Assembly (NCBI GenBank): GCA_002420005.1
Contig: DIHE01000091.1
Coordinates: 527 to 14,546, forward strand
Length of the DNA: 14,020 nt
Source of the DNA: Holophagales bacterium UBA5704
GTDB lineage: Bacteria > Acidobacteriota > Thermoanaerobaculia > Multivoradales > UBA5704
Reading direction: 5' to 3'
The notes under the pieces were generated by a model. It saw only the letters and a program-made list of their open reading frames with translations. It did no database searches and was not told the origin of the DNA. The translations under genes were made by a program, and so were the position numbers. The stretch's first letter is position 1. Each line of letters starts with the position of its first letter. Positions 1-7,726 of the stretch are shown one piece after another.

Positions 1-1149
1 GCCCCGCGTGTTCTGCTGATCGCCAATACCCTGCCGCCGACCGACATCTCCGGGGTGGGGGAGCAGGTGCTCCAGTTGGCCGCCGGTCTGCGCGAGGCGG
101 GGTGTGAGGTCGAGGTGCTCGGCCGTGGGCCGGGTGGGGTGGCGGGGCCCAAGGTGCTCTTCCCTCTGTTCGCCGTGCCGGCGGTCGCCCGGGCGCTGTG
201 GCGGTTCCGGCCCCATGTGGTCCAGGTGCACGAGTCGGATGGCGGGCTGGCCGCCTTGCTCACCGCCATCGTGGCGCCGCTGCTCGATCCCGTTCCCAAG
301 CTGGTGGCTCTTCTCCAGGTGAGCTACGTGGAGGAATGGAAGGCGGTGCGGCCGTTGACCGCCGAGGGACGGGTGCTGGGCCGGCCGGGCGGTGTGGAGC
401 GCCGCTTTCGCCGGCTCAAAGCGCCGTGGCAGATCCTGCTCGGCTGCCTCACCGCCTCGCTCGCCGACCGGGTGCTGGCGCCGAGCGCGGCGACGGCGGA
501 GGAGATCCGCCGCGACTACAAGGTCGAAACGCCGGGCGTGTTGCCGAACGTCACCGGGGGCCTGGAAGTGCGGCCGGCGGTCGAGACCGGAGAGGAACCG
601 GGCTTCCTGCTGTTCGTCGGCCGCCTGCGCATCCGCAAAGGGGTCGAGGTCCTGTTGCAGGCGCTGCGGGCCTTGCGGGACCGCCCGGCGGGGGAGCCGG
701 CGCGGTTGCTGATCGCCGGGGATGGCGAGCACCGGGAAGCCCTGGAGCGCACGGCCGCTACGCTCGGGCTCGGCGCCTCGGTGCGCTTTCTGGGCCGCTG
801 CGAGGCGGGACGGGTACGCGGTCTGCTCCACGGTGCACGGGCCCTGGTCGTCCCGTCCATCTATGAAGGAATGCCGCTGGTCGTTCTGGAGGCGATGGAA
901 GCCGGCGTGCCCGTCGTGGCGAGCGCGGTCTCCGGGATCCCCGAGGTCGTGGAAGACGGCGTCACCGGCTGGCTGGTCCCCCCCGAGAACCCGGGCGCCC
1001 TGGCGAAGGCCCTGGAGTCGGTGCTCGGCGATCCGTCCGAGGCGGCGCGCCGCGGCGCGGCCGGCCGGCTCCGGATCGAGCAGCGGTTCCGCCCGGCCCA
1101 TGCCGCGGCGGCGTGGATGCGGCAGGTGCAGGGTTGTGAGAGAATTTGA
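1..1149 (+). CDS. Glycosyltransferase family 4 (GT-B fold), 5' partial
   Basis: Predicted to transfer a sugar from a nucleotide-sugar donor to a growing surface glycan on the cytoplasmic face of the inner membrane. The frame is open from the first base, so the true start lies upstream; the visible part begins inside the N-terminal Rossmann half (LLIANTLPPTDISGVGEQV, the usual GT4 acceptor-side glycine loop). The C-terminal half has the donor-site hallmarks: FVGRLRIRKGVEVLLQAL near 610-665, then the E-x7-E motif in EGMPLVVLE with glutamates at 865-867 and 889-891, then GVPVVAS, SGIPEVV and the GxTGWLVPP signature. It ends with TGA 31 bases before a small membrane protein gene, and a GT2 gene follows, which points to a polysaccharide or glycolipid locus. 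Donor and acceptor cannot be told from sequence alone. Confidence 0.92.
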   Translation, partial: APRVLLIANTLPPTDISGVGEQVLQLAAGLREAGCEVEVLGRGPGGVAGPKVLFPLFAVPAVARALWRFRPHVVQVHESDGGLAALLTAIVAPLLDPVPKLVALLQVSYVEEWKAVRPLTAEGRVLGRPGGVERRFRRLKAPWQILLGCLTASLADRVLAPSAATAEEIRRDYKVETPGVLPNVTGGLEVRPAVETGEEPGFLLFVGRLRIRKGVEVLLQALRALRDRPAGEPARLLIAGDGEHREALERTAATLGLGASVRFLGRCEAGRVRGLLHGARALVVPSIYEGMPLVVLEAMEAGVPVVASAVSGIPEVVEDGVTGWLVPPENPGALAKALESVLGDPSEAARRGAAGRLRIEQRFRPAHAAAAWMRQVQGCERI

Positions 1150-1179
1150 GACCGCTGATCGTCGGCGAGGGAGAATGTC

Positions 1180-1692
1180 ATGATGGGACGCGCCTTTCTG
1201 ATCATCGGTGCGCTGGCCACGCTCGGCCTGATCGCCACCGGTGCTCAGGGATACCTGGTGAGAGGCTCCGGCGAAACGGGCCTGATGCAGCACGTCTTTG
1301 CGGCGCTGGGCGCCTGCCTGGCGCAGCTGTTCGCTCACTGCTGGATTCTGGTCTATCTCTGGATGACCGGCCGCGCCCTGCGCCAGGAGGTGGCGGCGCA
1401 GGGTCTGGAGGCCTCCGTGCTCGCGCCTCTGGAGCAGACCCGCGCCTTCGCCCAGCCCTGGATCCTCCTCGCCGTCGTCCTCGGCCTCGGCTCGTTCGTC
1501 CTCGGCGGAGCGGTCGCCTCCGGATGGGCCAAGGCCTGGATGCATCACGTCCTCGCCGGGCCGGCCGTGGTGGCCCAGGGATGGGCGCTCTGGCAGGAGA
1601 GTCGCGTGCTCCGCGCGAGCCAGGCCCTGATCGAAGAGATCGACCGAAGGTCCCCGGCCGATCTGGCTCCGGTGGAGGGGCTGGCGGGATGA
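1180..1692 (+). CDS. Four-helix membrane protein of unknown function
   Basis: A 170-residue protein that I do not recognise. Hydrophobic stretches at about residues 4-22, 39-62, 93-113 and 120-138 suggest four transmembrane helices with a short charged C-terminal tail. Histidines sit at or near membrane boundaries (H38, H53, H122, H123), which would permit metal or haem binding, but no family signature confirms this. The start is the first of two adjacent ATGs, with a purine-rich GGCGAGGGAGAA just upstream; the second ATG at 1183 is equally possible. Its TGA overlaps the ATG of the following glycosyltransferase (ATGA at 1689-1692), so the two are probably translated together. Placement between two glycosyltransferases suggests an envelope role; that is inference. 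Confidence 0.8.
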   Translation: MMGRAFLIIGALATLGLIATGAQGYLVRGSGETGLMQHVFAALGACLAQLFAHCWILVYLWMTGRALRQEVAAQGLEASVLAPLEQTRAFAQPWILLAVVLGLGSFVLGGAVASGWAKAWMHHVLAGPAVVAQGWALWQESRVLRASQALIEEIDRRSPADLAPVEGLAG

Positions 1693-2678
1693 CGAATCGG
1701 CAGGCCGGGGCCTGGCGCGACCCGCACGCCCGTGTGGCGGTCGTCCTGGTCAACTGGAACGGCGCCGGCGACACCCTGGCGACCCTGGCTTCGCTCGACC
1801 GGGTCAACGGGGCGGAGGCGCTGCGCCTGCTGGTGGTCGACAACGGCTCCACCGACGACTCCGTGGCCCGCCTGCGCCGCGAGCGTCCGGGGCTGGAGAT
1901 CCTGGAAACCGGCAAGAATCTCGGGTTCGCCGGGGGCAACGAGGTCGGCATCCGCAAGGCGCTGGAGGCGCCCGAGGTCGGCTGGGTGCTGCTGCTCAAC
2001 ACCGATGTCGAGGTCGATCCCGGCTTTCTGGCGCCCCTCCTCCAGGCCTGCGGCGACCCCGAGGTGGGGGCGGCCGGGCCGAAGATCTTCTACTTCGATC
2101 CGCCGGACGTGCTGTGGGCGGCGGGCGGGCGTCTGCGCCTGCGCGAGACGGTGGCGGTGGAGCTCGGGCGCGGGCAGAAGGACGGCCCGCGCTGGAACCG
2201 GGCGCGCGACGTGACCTACCTGACCACCTGCTGCCTGCTCATCCCGCGCGACGTGCTCGAACGGGTGGGACCGCTCGATCCGGCCTACTTCATCAACGTC
2301 GACGACGCCGACTGGTGCCGCCGTGCCCTGGATGCCGGCTATAGGCTGCGCTACGAGCCGGAGAGCCGCCTGTGGCACAAGGTGGCCGCCTCGACCGCCG
2401 GCTCCTACACGCCGCTCAAGACCTACCACACCGGGCGCAGCAACGCCGTCTGGGTGCGCCGCCACGCCGGCACCTTCGGCGTCCTGCGCTTCGTGGTGGC
2501 GAACCTGCTGGCCCTGCCGGTGGCGTTCGTGCGCGAGCTGGTGCGCGGCAACACCCGCGCCGTGCGCTCCAAGGCCCGGGGCGTGCTGGTGGGCTTGACC
2601 GAGCCGCTGCCGGAGCCACCGGTGCCGCCGGTGCCGCTGCTGCCGGTCGATGCAGGCGCGCACGGGGACCTTTCCTGA
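1689..2678 (+). CDS. Glycosyltransferase family 2, rhamnosyltransferase-like
   Basis: A 329-residue GT-A enzyme of the WbbL/rhamnosyltransferase type, expected to extend a lipid-linked glycan at the inner face of the membrane. Order of motifs: VAVVLVNWNG (residues 17-25, nucleotide-binding first strand), VVDNGSTDDS (49-58), GKNLGFAGGNEVG (75-87, typical of the rhamnosyltransferase subgroup), NTDVEVDPGF (104-113, the DxD-type metal site), GGRLRLRE, TCCLLIPRDVLERVG and VDDADWCRRALDAGYRLRYEP (catalytic ED/DD region), then LWHK. A Pro/Val-rich tail of about 25 residues follows. The start ATG overlaps the upstream TGA. The frame stays open further upstream to 1146, but that part is a shadow of the membrane protein. 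The next gene starts with GTG directly after the stop. Confidence 0.92.
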   Translation: MTNRQAGAWRDPHARVAVVLVNWNGAGDTLATLASLDRVNGAEALRLLVVDNGSTDDSVARLRRERPGLEILETGKNLGFAGGNEVGIRKALEAPEVGWVLLLNTDVEVDPGFLAPLLQACGDPEVGAAGPKIFYFDPPDVLWAAGGRLRLRETVAVELGRGQKDGPRWNRARDVTYLTTCCLLIPRDVLERVGPLDPAYFINVDDADWCRRALDAGYRLRYEPESRLWHKVAASTAGSYTPLKTYHTGRSNAVWVRRHAGTFGVLRFVVANLLALPVAFVRELVRGNTRAVRSKARGVLVGLTEPLPEPPVPPVPLLPVDAGAHGDLS

Positions 2679-3389
2679 GTGGACGGCCAGCGCCTTTTCG
2701 CCGCGGGTCTCCAGTACCTGCTGCTCCTCCTCTCGCTCTCCGCCCGCGAGGCGTTCAAGGCCTGGGTGGCCGAGCAGAGCGGCGATGCCTCGGCCCGCCT
2801 GCTCGGCCGGATCAGCCTCAATCCGTTGCGCCATCTGGAGCTGTTCGGCTCGATCTTCCTGCCCGGACTGCTGCTCGGGTTGAGCCTGGTCTTTCCCGGC
2901 GGCACCGTGGTCTTCGGCTGGGGGCGGCCGGTGCCGGTCCTGGACAAGAACCTGCGGGAGCCGTACCGCGACGGCCTGCGGATCGCCGCCGCCGGCCCGC
3001 TTTGCAGCTTCGTGCTCACCTGTGCCGGCGCCTTGGGGCTCGCGGTGGTGGTGGGGCTGAGCGGCCCCGCTGCGGAAGAGGCGGCCCTGGCGGCCCTCTT
3101 CCAGCAATGGGACAAGGCGGGGCTGGCGCAGTTTCCGCTGTTCTTCACCCTCGCGGCGTGGACGGCGATCAACGGCCTGCTCACCGTGTTCCACCTGATT
3201 CCGCTGCCGCCGCTCGACGGCGGGCGCATCGCGCTCCACCTTCTCCCCCCGGACTGGGCGGCGAAGCTTGCAGCGATCCGCCCCGGCGGCTTTATGATCG
3301 GGATGTCGCTGGCGCTGCTGTTCGTGGGGTCCCTGGTGATCCCGCTCCTGTTGTTCGTCCTGAGCGTTCTCATCCACATCGCCGCGTGA
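2679..3389 (+). CDS. Site-2-protease-like (M50) membrane protein with degenerate HExxH
   Basis: A 236-residue polytopic protein with the layout of short bacterial site-2 proteases. Recognisable family blocks are GRISLNPLRHLELFGSIFLP, FGWGRPVPV, AAAGPLCSFVL, INGLLTVFHLIPLPPLDGGRI (which carries the third-ligand aspartate) and a last hydrophobic helix. The first helix, where active members read SVHExxHAW, here reads S-A-R23-E24-A-F-K27-A-W: the glutamate is kept but both zinc-binding histidines are replaced by Arg and Lys. It is therefore probably not a working metalloprotease. It starts with GTG at the base after the GT2 stop, with only a weak GGGGA upstream. A gene of this family commonly precedes trpS-scpA-scpB in related genomes, so it belongs with the downstream cluster. 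Confidence 0.85.
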   Translation: MDGQRLFAAGLQYLLLLLSLSAREAFKAWVAEQSGDASARLLGRISLNPLRHLELFGSIFLPGLLLGLSLVFPGGTVVFGWGRPVPVLDKNLREPYRDGLRIAAAGPLCSFVLTCAGALGLAVVVGLSGPAAEEAALAALFQQWDKAGLAQFPLFFTLAAWTAINGLLTVFHLIPLPPLDGGRIALHLLPPDWAAKLAAIRPGGFMIGMSLALLFVGSLVIPLLLFVLSVLIHIAA

Positions 3390-3417
3390 CCAGATTTTGA
3401 GGGAAGGACTTAAGACC

Positions 3418-4452
3418 GTGACCGAACAGAAAGTCGTGCTGTCGGGGATGCGCTCGACGGGCCGGATTCACCTGGGCAACTACTTCGGGGCGCTCAAGAA
3501 CTGGGTCGAGCTCCAGGACCGCTACCGCTGCTTCTACTTCGCCGCCGACTGGCACGCGCTGACCAGCGACTACGCCGATCCGTCGCAGATCGCCGGCAAC
3601 ACGCTGGAGATGGTGACCGACTGGCTGGCCGCCGGCCTCGATCCGGAGAAGGCGGTGATCTTCGTCCAGTCGATGGTGCCGGACCACGCGGAGCTGCACC
3701 TCCTGCTCTCGATGATGGCCCCGCTGGGCTGGCTGGAGCGGGTGCCCACCTACAAGGAGCAGATGCAGCAGCTCGAGACGAAGGACCTGTCCACCTACGG
3801 GTTCCTCGGCTATCCGCTGCTGCAGACGGTGGACATCATCATCTACCGCGCCCACTTCGTGCCGGTGGGCGAGGACCAGTCGAGCCACCTGGAGATCTCG
3901 CGCGAGCTGGTGCGGCGCTTCCATTTCCTCTATGGCACCGAGGTCTTCCCCGAGCCGCAGATCCTGCTCACCCCCACGCCCAAGGTGCCGGGCCTCGACG
4001 GCCGCAAGATGTCCAAGTCGTACGGCAACGCGATCGGCCTCTCCGACACGCCGGACGAGATCCGCGCCAAGTGCAAGCAAATGTTCACCGATCCCGAGCG
4101 CCTGCTGCGCAAGGACCCGGGCCGTCCCGAGGTGTGCAACCTGTTCCAGTTCCACAAGCTGATGTCGCCGCCCGAGGTGCAGGAGCGGGTGGAGCACCAG
4201 TGCCGGGCGGCGGAGATCGGCTGTGTCGACGACAAGAAGCTCCTGGCGCAGATGATCATCGACTACCTGGAGCCGATGCGCCGCCGGCGCGCCGAGCTCG
4301 ACCCCGACACGGTCTACGACATCCTGCTCGCCGGCTCGCAGAAGGCGCGGGAGCGCACGGCCGAGACCCTGGATCTGGTGCGCGGCGCGCTCGGGCTCGA
4401 CTACCGCAAGGCGCTGGAACGGGCGAAGGCCGCCGCCAAGGTCACCGCATGA
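3418..4452 (+). CDS. trpS: Tryptophanyl-tRNA synthetase
   Basis: Charges tRNA(Trp) with tryptophan in the cytoplasm using ATP. A class I synthetase of 344 residues, close to the usual bacterial length. The HIGH-type signature is in SGMRSTGRIHLGNYFGAL (H18-LGN from this start), and KMSKS is at about 197-201 within GLDGRKMSKSYGNAIGLSD. FYFAADWHALTSDY, PTYKEQ and GYPLLQTVDIIIY match the tryptophan-binding core of TrpRS. I place the start at the GTG at 3418 because GAGGGAAGGA at 3399-3408 is a good ribosome binding site about nine bases upstream. A TTG at 3397 is in frame, but starting there would put the Shine-Dalgarno inside the gene. The stop overlaps the scpA start (ATGA). Confidence 0.96.
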   Translation: MTEQKVVLSGMRSTGRIHLGNYFGALKNWVELQDRYRCFYFAADWHALTSDYADPSQIAGNTLEMVTDWLAAGLDPEKAVIFVQSMVPDHAELHLLLSMMAPLGWLERVPTYKEQMQQLETKDLSTYGFLGYPLLQTVDIIIYRAHFVPVGEDQSSHLEISRELVRRFHFLYGTEVFPEPQILLTPTPKVPGLDGRKMSKSYGNAIGLSDTPDEIRAKCKQMFTDPERLLRKDPGRPEVCNLFQFHKLMSPPEVQERVEHQCRAAEIGCVDDKKLLAQMIIDYLEPMRRRRAELDPDTVYDILLAGSQKARERTAETLDLVRGALGLDYRKALERAKAAAKVTA

Positions 4453-5252
4453 GCGACGAGACACCGTCGGCCGGCGGCCTGCTGCCGGAGGCGTGGCGGG
4501 TCCACCTGCCGGTCTTCGAAGGTCCGCTCGACCTCCTCCTCCACCTGATCAAGCTCAACAAGGTGGAGATCACCGACATCCCGGTGGCGGTGATCTGCGA
4601 CCAGTTCCACGAGTACCTGAAGATCATGGAGGAGCTGAACCTCGACGTGGCGGGGGAGTACATCTACGAGGCGGCCCTGCTGATCCACCTCAAGTCCAAG
4701 ATGCTCCTGCCGCGGCCGGTGAAGGCCGCCGGCGAGCCGGAGGAGGATCCGCGCCAGGAGCTGGTCGAGCGGCTGCTGGAGTACCGGCGCCTCAAGGAGG
4801 CCGCGCAGTCCTTCGCCGAGCTCGACCGCGTGCGCATGGGCATCTGGACGCGCAAGCCGCAGCCGTTGCCCAAGCCCGACCCGGCGGAGGCGGAAGGGGA
4901 GATCGACATCGGCGAGGTGTCGCTGTTCGACCTCCTGGGCGCGCTCAAGACGGCGCTCGTGCGCTACGAGCGCGAGCATCCGCCTCCGATGCAGCTTTCG
5001 CTCGAAGAGTATTCGGTGCGCGGCCAGTTCGACCGCCTCCTGGGGCAGCTCGACGCCGGCCGGCCGTATGACCTCGTGGACGACTTGAGGACCCGCAGTT
5101 GCCGGGCCGAGGCGATCGCCACCTTCCTGGCGGTGCTCGAGCTGGCGCGGCTCAATCTGGTGCGCATCCACCAGACCGAGGGGGGAGACATCCTGCTCTA
5201 CCGCACCACCCGTGAGGCCGACCTGCACGACCGGGAGATGATCGGGCTATGA
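4449..5252 (+). CDS. scpA: Segregation and condensation protein A
   Basis: The kleisin subunit of the Smc-ScpAB condensin, bridging the two Smc heads and helping chromosome compaction and segregation. 267 residues. The diagnostic N-terminal block VHLPVFEGPLDLLLHLIKLNKVEITDIPVAVICDQF (about 22-57) is intact, followed by AGEYIYEAALLIHLKSKMLLP, a variable acidic/proline linker (EPEEDPRQELVERLLEYRRLKEAA), and the C-terminal winged-helix part ending SCRAEAIATFLAVLELARLNLVRIHQ, which contacts the Smc head. The ATG overlaps the trpS TGA with AAGG about eight bases upstream. Long open frame upstream of 4449 is a shadow of trpS. scpB overlaps its stop, so subunits would be made together. No smc gene is in the window. 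Confidence 0.96.
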   Translation: MSDETPSAGGLLPEAWRVHLPVFEGPLDLLLHLIKLNKVEITDIPVAVICDQFHEYLKIMEELNLDVAGEYIYEAALLIHLKSKMLLPRPVKAAGEPEEDPRQELVERLLEYRRLKEAAQSFAELDRVRMGIWTRKPQPLPKPDPAEAEGEIDIGEVSLFDLLGALKTALVRYEREHPPPMQLSLEEYSVRGQFDRLLGQLDAGRPYDLVDDLRTRSCRAEAIATFLAVLELARLNLVRIHQTEGGDILLYRTTREADLHDREMIGL

Positions 5253-5938
5253 CCGAGAGGCACGACATGGAGGCCGCCATAGAGGCGGTCCTCTTCGTCT
5301 CGTCCGAGCCGGTGCCGCGCGCGCGCCTGCTGGGCCTGTTCGACGAAGAAGACCAGGAGGCGGCCGCGGAGGCGCTGGAGGCGGTGCTCTCCCGCTATCG
5401 CGAGCCGGACGGCCGCGGCGTGATGGCCGAAGAGGTGGCGGGGGGCGTGCGCATCGCCACCCGGCCGGAGATGGTGACCTGGCTGCGCCGTTTCTTCGAC
5501 GTGAGCGGCGGCACCAAGCTGTCCATGGCGGCCCTGGAGACCTTGGCGATCATCGCCTACCGCCAGCCGATCACCGGCCCGGAGATCCAGGAGCTGCGCA
5601 GCGTCAGCCCCGCCGGGGTGATCAAGACCCTGCTGGAGCGCCGGCTGGTGCGCATCACCGGCCGTAAGGAGGTGGTGGGGAAGCCCTTCCTCTACGGCAC
5701 CACCAAGGAGTTTCTGGTCCATTTCGGGCTCAACAGCCTGCGCGACCTGCCGCCGCTCGAAGAGTTCGAAGAGACCTTCGGCACCGGCACGGGCGACGCG
5801 GCCCAGGCCCAGCTCTCCCAGGCCACCCTGGACTCCGTGGCGCCTCCCGGCGACCGCGAGGACCGCGAGGAGCGTATCCTGCGCGAGGCGGCGGCGCTGG
5901 AAGAGGCCCAGGCGGGGGAGGGAGAGGAGAACCCATGA
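5249..5938 (+). CDS. scpB: Segregation and condensation protein B
   Basis: Partner of ScpA in the Smc condensin; ScpB dimers clamp the middle of the kleisin. 229 residues with two winged-helix domains: MEAAIEAVLFVSSEPVPRARL opens the first, and LSMAALETLAIIAYRQPITGPEIQELRSVSPAGVIKTLLERRLVRITGRKEVVGKPFLYGTT is the strongly conserved second domain, followed by KEFLVHFGLNSLRDLPPLEEF. An acidic tail of about 55 residues (many Glu/Asp/Ala) follows and is longer than usual. The ATG at 5249 overlaps the scpA stop; an internal Met at residue 7 is a possible alternative. Its own TGA overlaps the start of the pseudouridine synthase gene. Confidence 0.96.
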   Translation: MTERHDMEAAIEAVLFVSSEPVPRARLLGLFDEEDQEAAAEALEAVLSRYREPDGRGVMAEEVAGGVRIATRPEMVTWLRRFFDVSGGTKLSMAALETLAIIAYRQPITGPEIQELRSVSPAGVIKTLLERRLVRITGRKEVVGKPFLYGTTKEFLVHFGLNSLRDLPPLEEFEETFGTGTGDAAQAQLSQATLDSVAPPGDREDREERILREAAALEEAQAGEGEENP

Positions 5939-7008
5939 GTGAAGAACGCATTCAACGCATCCTGGCGCGCGCCGGGATCGCGTCGCGCCGCAAAGCCGAG
6001 GACCTGATCCGCGAGGGCCAGGTCACCGTCAACGGTCAGGTGGTGGGGATCGGCGACAAGGCCGATCCGGCCAAGGACGCCATCAAGGTCGGCGGCAAGC
6101 GGGTCCACCCGCACGAAGGCCCCTACCGCTACCTCCTGCTCAACAAGCCGCGGGGTGTGATGTCCACCGTCGTCGATCCGCAGGAGAGGCAGACCGTGAT
6201 GGACTTCGTCCCGCCGACGATGCGCAAGGCGCTGGTCCCGGTGGGGCGGCTCGACTTCGACTCCGAAGGGCTCCTCCTGCTCACCGACGACGGCGACTTC
6301 GCCCAGCACGTGGCGCACCCGCGCTACGGCGGCAGCAAGACCTACGAGGTGAAGGTGCGCGGCGAGCCCACGGAGGCGGCGCTCGACAAGCTTCGCGAGG
6401 GCATTCTGCTCGACGGCAAGCGCACCGAGCCGGCCCGCATCACCCGCCGCGCCAAAGGGCCGCGGCGGCGCACGGCCGAGGGCGAGGAGGGGCACAACAC
6501 CTGGTGGGTCGTCGAGCTGACCCAGGGCCGCACGCGGCAGATCCGCGAGATGTTCCAGCGCATCGGCCATCCGGTCCAGAAGCTGCGGCGGGTCGCCATC
6601 GGTCCCCTGCGCGATCCGCACCTGCCTTCCGGCGCCGTGCGCGAGCTGACCGAGCGCGAGGTCGAAACCCTGCGGCGGATCACCGCCCGGCCGAAGAAGA
6701 AGCGCGAGCCCGCCGAGGTGCTGGCGGCGCAGAAGAAAGCCGGCCCGGCGAAGAAGGCCGCCCCGGCCCGCAAGGCGAAGAAGCCCCTCTCGGCGAAGCG
6801 CGCCGCCCAGGGCGAGCCGCCGAAGAAGGCGCCGGCCGCCAAAGCTCCGGGCAAGAAGGCGGCGGCCAAGAAAGCGCCGGTGCGCAAGCCGGGAGTGCAG
6901 AGGGCGCTGGTCAAGAAGGCCGGGGCGAAGAAGGCCCCTGCCCGCAAGGCCGGGCCGGGAGGTGGCCGGCGGCCGTCCGGAGGAGCGCCGAGGGGCCGGC
7001 GTCCGTGA
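5935..7008 (+). CDS. rluB: RluB/RsuA-type rRNA pseudouridine synthase with a Lys/Ala/Pro-rich tail
   Basis: Converts a uridine of rRNA (23S rRNA in RluB) to pseudouridine. Residues 4-55 form an S4 RNA-binding domain (RIQRILARAGIASRRKAEDLI and VTVNGQVV). The catalytic domain has LLNKPRGVMST (68-78), the active-site motif VGRLDFDSEGLLLLT with D107 as the expected nucleophile, KTYEVKVRGEP and ELTQGRTRQIREMFQRIGHPVQKLRRVAIG. From about residue 253 to 357 comes a basic low-complexity tail dominated by Lys, Ala, Pro and Arg (repeated KKA, AKKAP and RKA words), resembling histone H1 or the tails of bacterial H1-like proteins. The tail accounts for the excess over a typical length of about 250. ATGA overlap with scpB and GTGA overlap with cmk. 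RluB rather than RsuA/RluF is a choice from context. Confidence 0.93.
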   Translation: MSEERIQRILARAGIASRRKAEDLIREGQVTVNGQVVGIGDKADPAKDAIKVGGKRVHPHEGPYRYLLLNKPRGVMSTVVDPQERQTVMDFVPPTMRKALVPVGRLDFDSEGLLLLTDDGDFAQHVAHPRYGGSKTYEVKVRGEPTEAALDKLREGILLDGKRTEPARITRRAKGPRRRTAEGEEGHNTWWVVELTQGRTRQIREMFQRIGHPVQKLRRVAIGPLRDPHLPSGAVRELTEREVETLRRITARPKKKREPAEVLAAQKKAGPAKKAAPARKAKKPLSAKRAAQGEPPKKAPAAKAPGKKAAAKKAPVRKPGVQRALVKKAGAKKAPARKAGPGGGRRPSGGAPRGRRP

Positions 7009-7691
7009 GGGGGGGAGCGCCGCTCATCGTGGCCATCGACGGCCCGGCTGGAGTCGGGAAGAGCACCGTCTCGCGGCGGCTCGCCCGGCGGCTCGGGGTG
7101 CCCTATCTCGACACCGGGGCCATGTACCGCGCGCTCGGCCTGCGGGTGCTGCGCCGGGGGATCGATCCGGCCGACCGCGCCGCGGTGGAGGCGGCGACGG
7201 CCGAGGCCGCGGTGAGCCTGCGCCCGGCGGCGGAGGGCCGGTACGAGGTGCTGCTCGACGGCGAGCCGGTCGAGGCCTGGATCCGCACCCCCGAGGTCAG
7301 CGAGGCGACCTCGACCATCTCCGCCCACCCCGCGGTGCGGCGGCGGATGGTCGCCCTGCAACAGGCCGCGGCCCGCGAGCTCGGCGGCGTCCTGGAAGGG
7401 CGCGACATCGGCACCCGGGTGTTTCCCGAGACGCCCCACAAGTTCTTCCTGACCGCCCGCACCGACGTCCGCGCCGGCCGCCGCTTCGCCGAGCTGACCG
7501 CGGCGGGCGCGGATCTCGCCTACGAGCAGGTGCTGGACGACCTGGAGCGCCGCGACCACCGCGACTCCAACCGCGAGGACTCGCCGCTGACCCACGACGC
7601 CAGCTACACCGTGGTCGACACGTCGGACCTGACGATCGACGAGGTGGTGGAGAGGATGGCGGAGGCGATCGCGAGAATCTCCGCGCCGTAA
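7005..7691 (+). CDS. cmk: Cytidylate kinase
   Basis: Phosphorylates CMP and dCMP with ATP in the cytoplasm. 228 residues. The P-loop is IDGPAGVGKSTVSRRLA (K19, S20), followed by YLDTGAMYRALGL (nucleotide-binding DTGAMYR), the CMP insert region (VSEATSTISAHPAVRRRM), LEGRDIGTRVFP, and RRDHRDSNREDSPL, which carries the arginine/aspartate residues that bind CMP in this family. The GTG at 7005 overlaps the rluB stop (GTGA). It is the best start because homology begins within eight residues and translational coupling continues the pattern of the upstream genes. The TAA stop lies inside the first CGTAATC box of the promoter downstream, so the end of this gene and the start of the first small-RNA promoter overlap. 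Confidence 0.95.
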   Translation: MRGGAPLIVAIDGPAGVGKSTVSRRLARRLGVPYLDTGAMYRALGLRVLRRGIDPADRAAVEAATAEAAVSLRPAAEGRYEVLLDGEPVEAWIRTPEVSEATSTISAHPAVRRRMVALQQAAARELGGVLEGRDIGTRVFPETPHKFFLTARTDVRAGRRFAELTAAGADLAYEQVLDDLERRDHRDSNREDSPLTHDASYTVVDTSDLTIDEVVERMAEAIARISAP

Positions 7692-7720
7692 TCTGGTTCG
7701 TAATCCAGATCCCCTATTCT
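7687..7720 (+). promoter_or_regulatory. Promoter of small RNA copy 1
   Basis: CGTAATC at 7687-7693 and again at 7699-7705 (start-to-start 12 bp), then nine bases, then a TATTCT -10-like hexamer at 7715-7720. The second small-RNA copy has exactly the same arrangement with the same spacings. There is no convincing TTGACA-type -35 at the 17-bp distance, so the paired CGTAATC boxes may be an activator site or an alternative -35 region. Transcription would begin near 7727. Confidence 0.6.
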
Positions 7721-7726
7721 GACTCT

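Noticed and set aside
1545..3377. 610-codon open frame on the minus strand opposite the GT2 and M50-like genes
   Set aside because: Composition is Gln/Arg/His/Gly-rich without domains, and the plus-strand frames show clear family motifs; it is a GC-rich shadow.
3397..3417. TTG start for trpS seven codons upstream
   Set aside because: It would place the GAGGGAAGGA ribosome binding site inside the gene and leave no site for the TTG; the GTG at 3418 is properly spaced.
3370..4464. 364-codon minus-strand frame opposite trpS
   Set aside because: Leu/Arg/His-rich shadow of trpS with no motifs.
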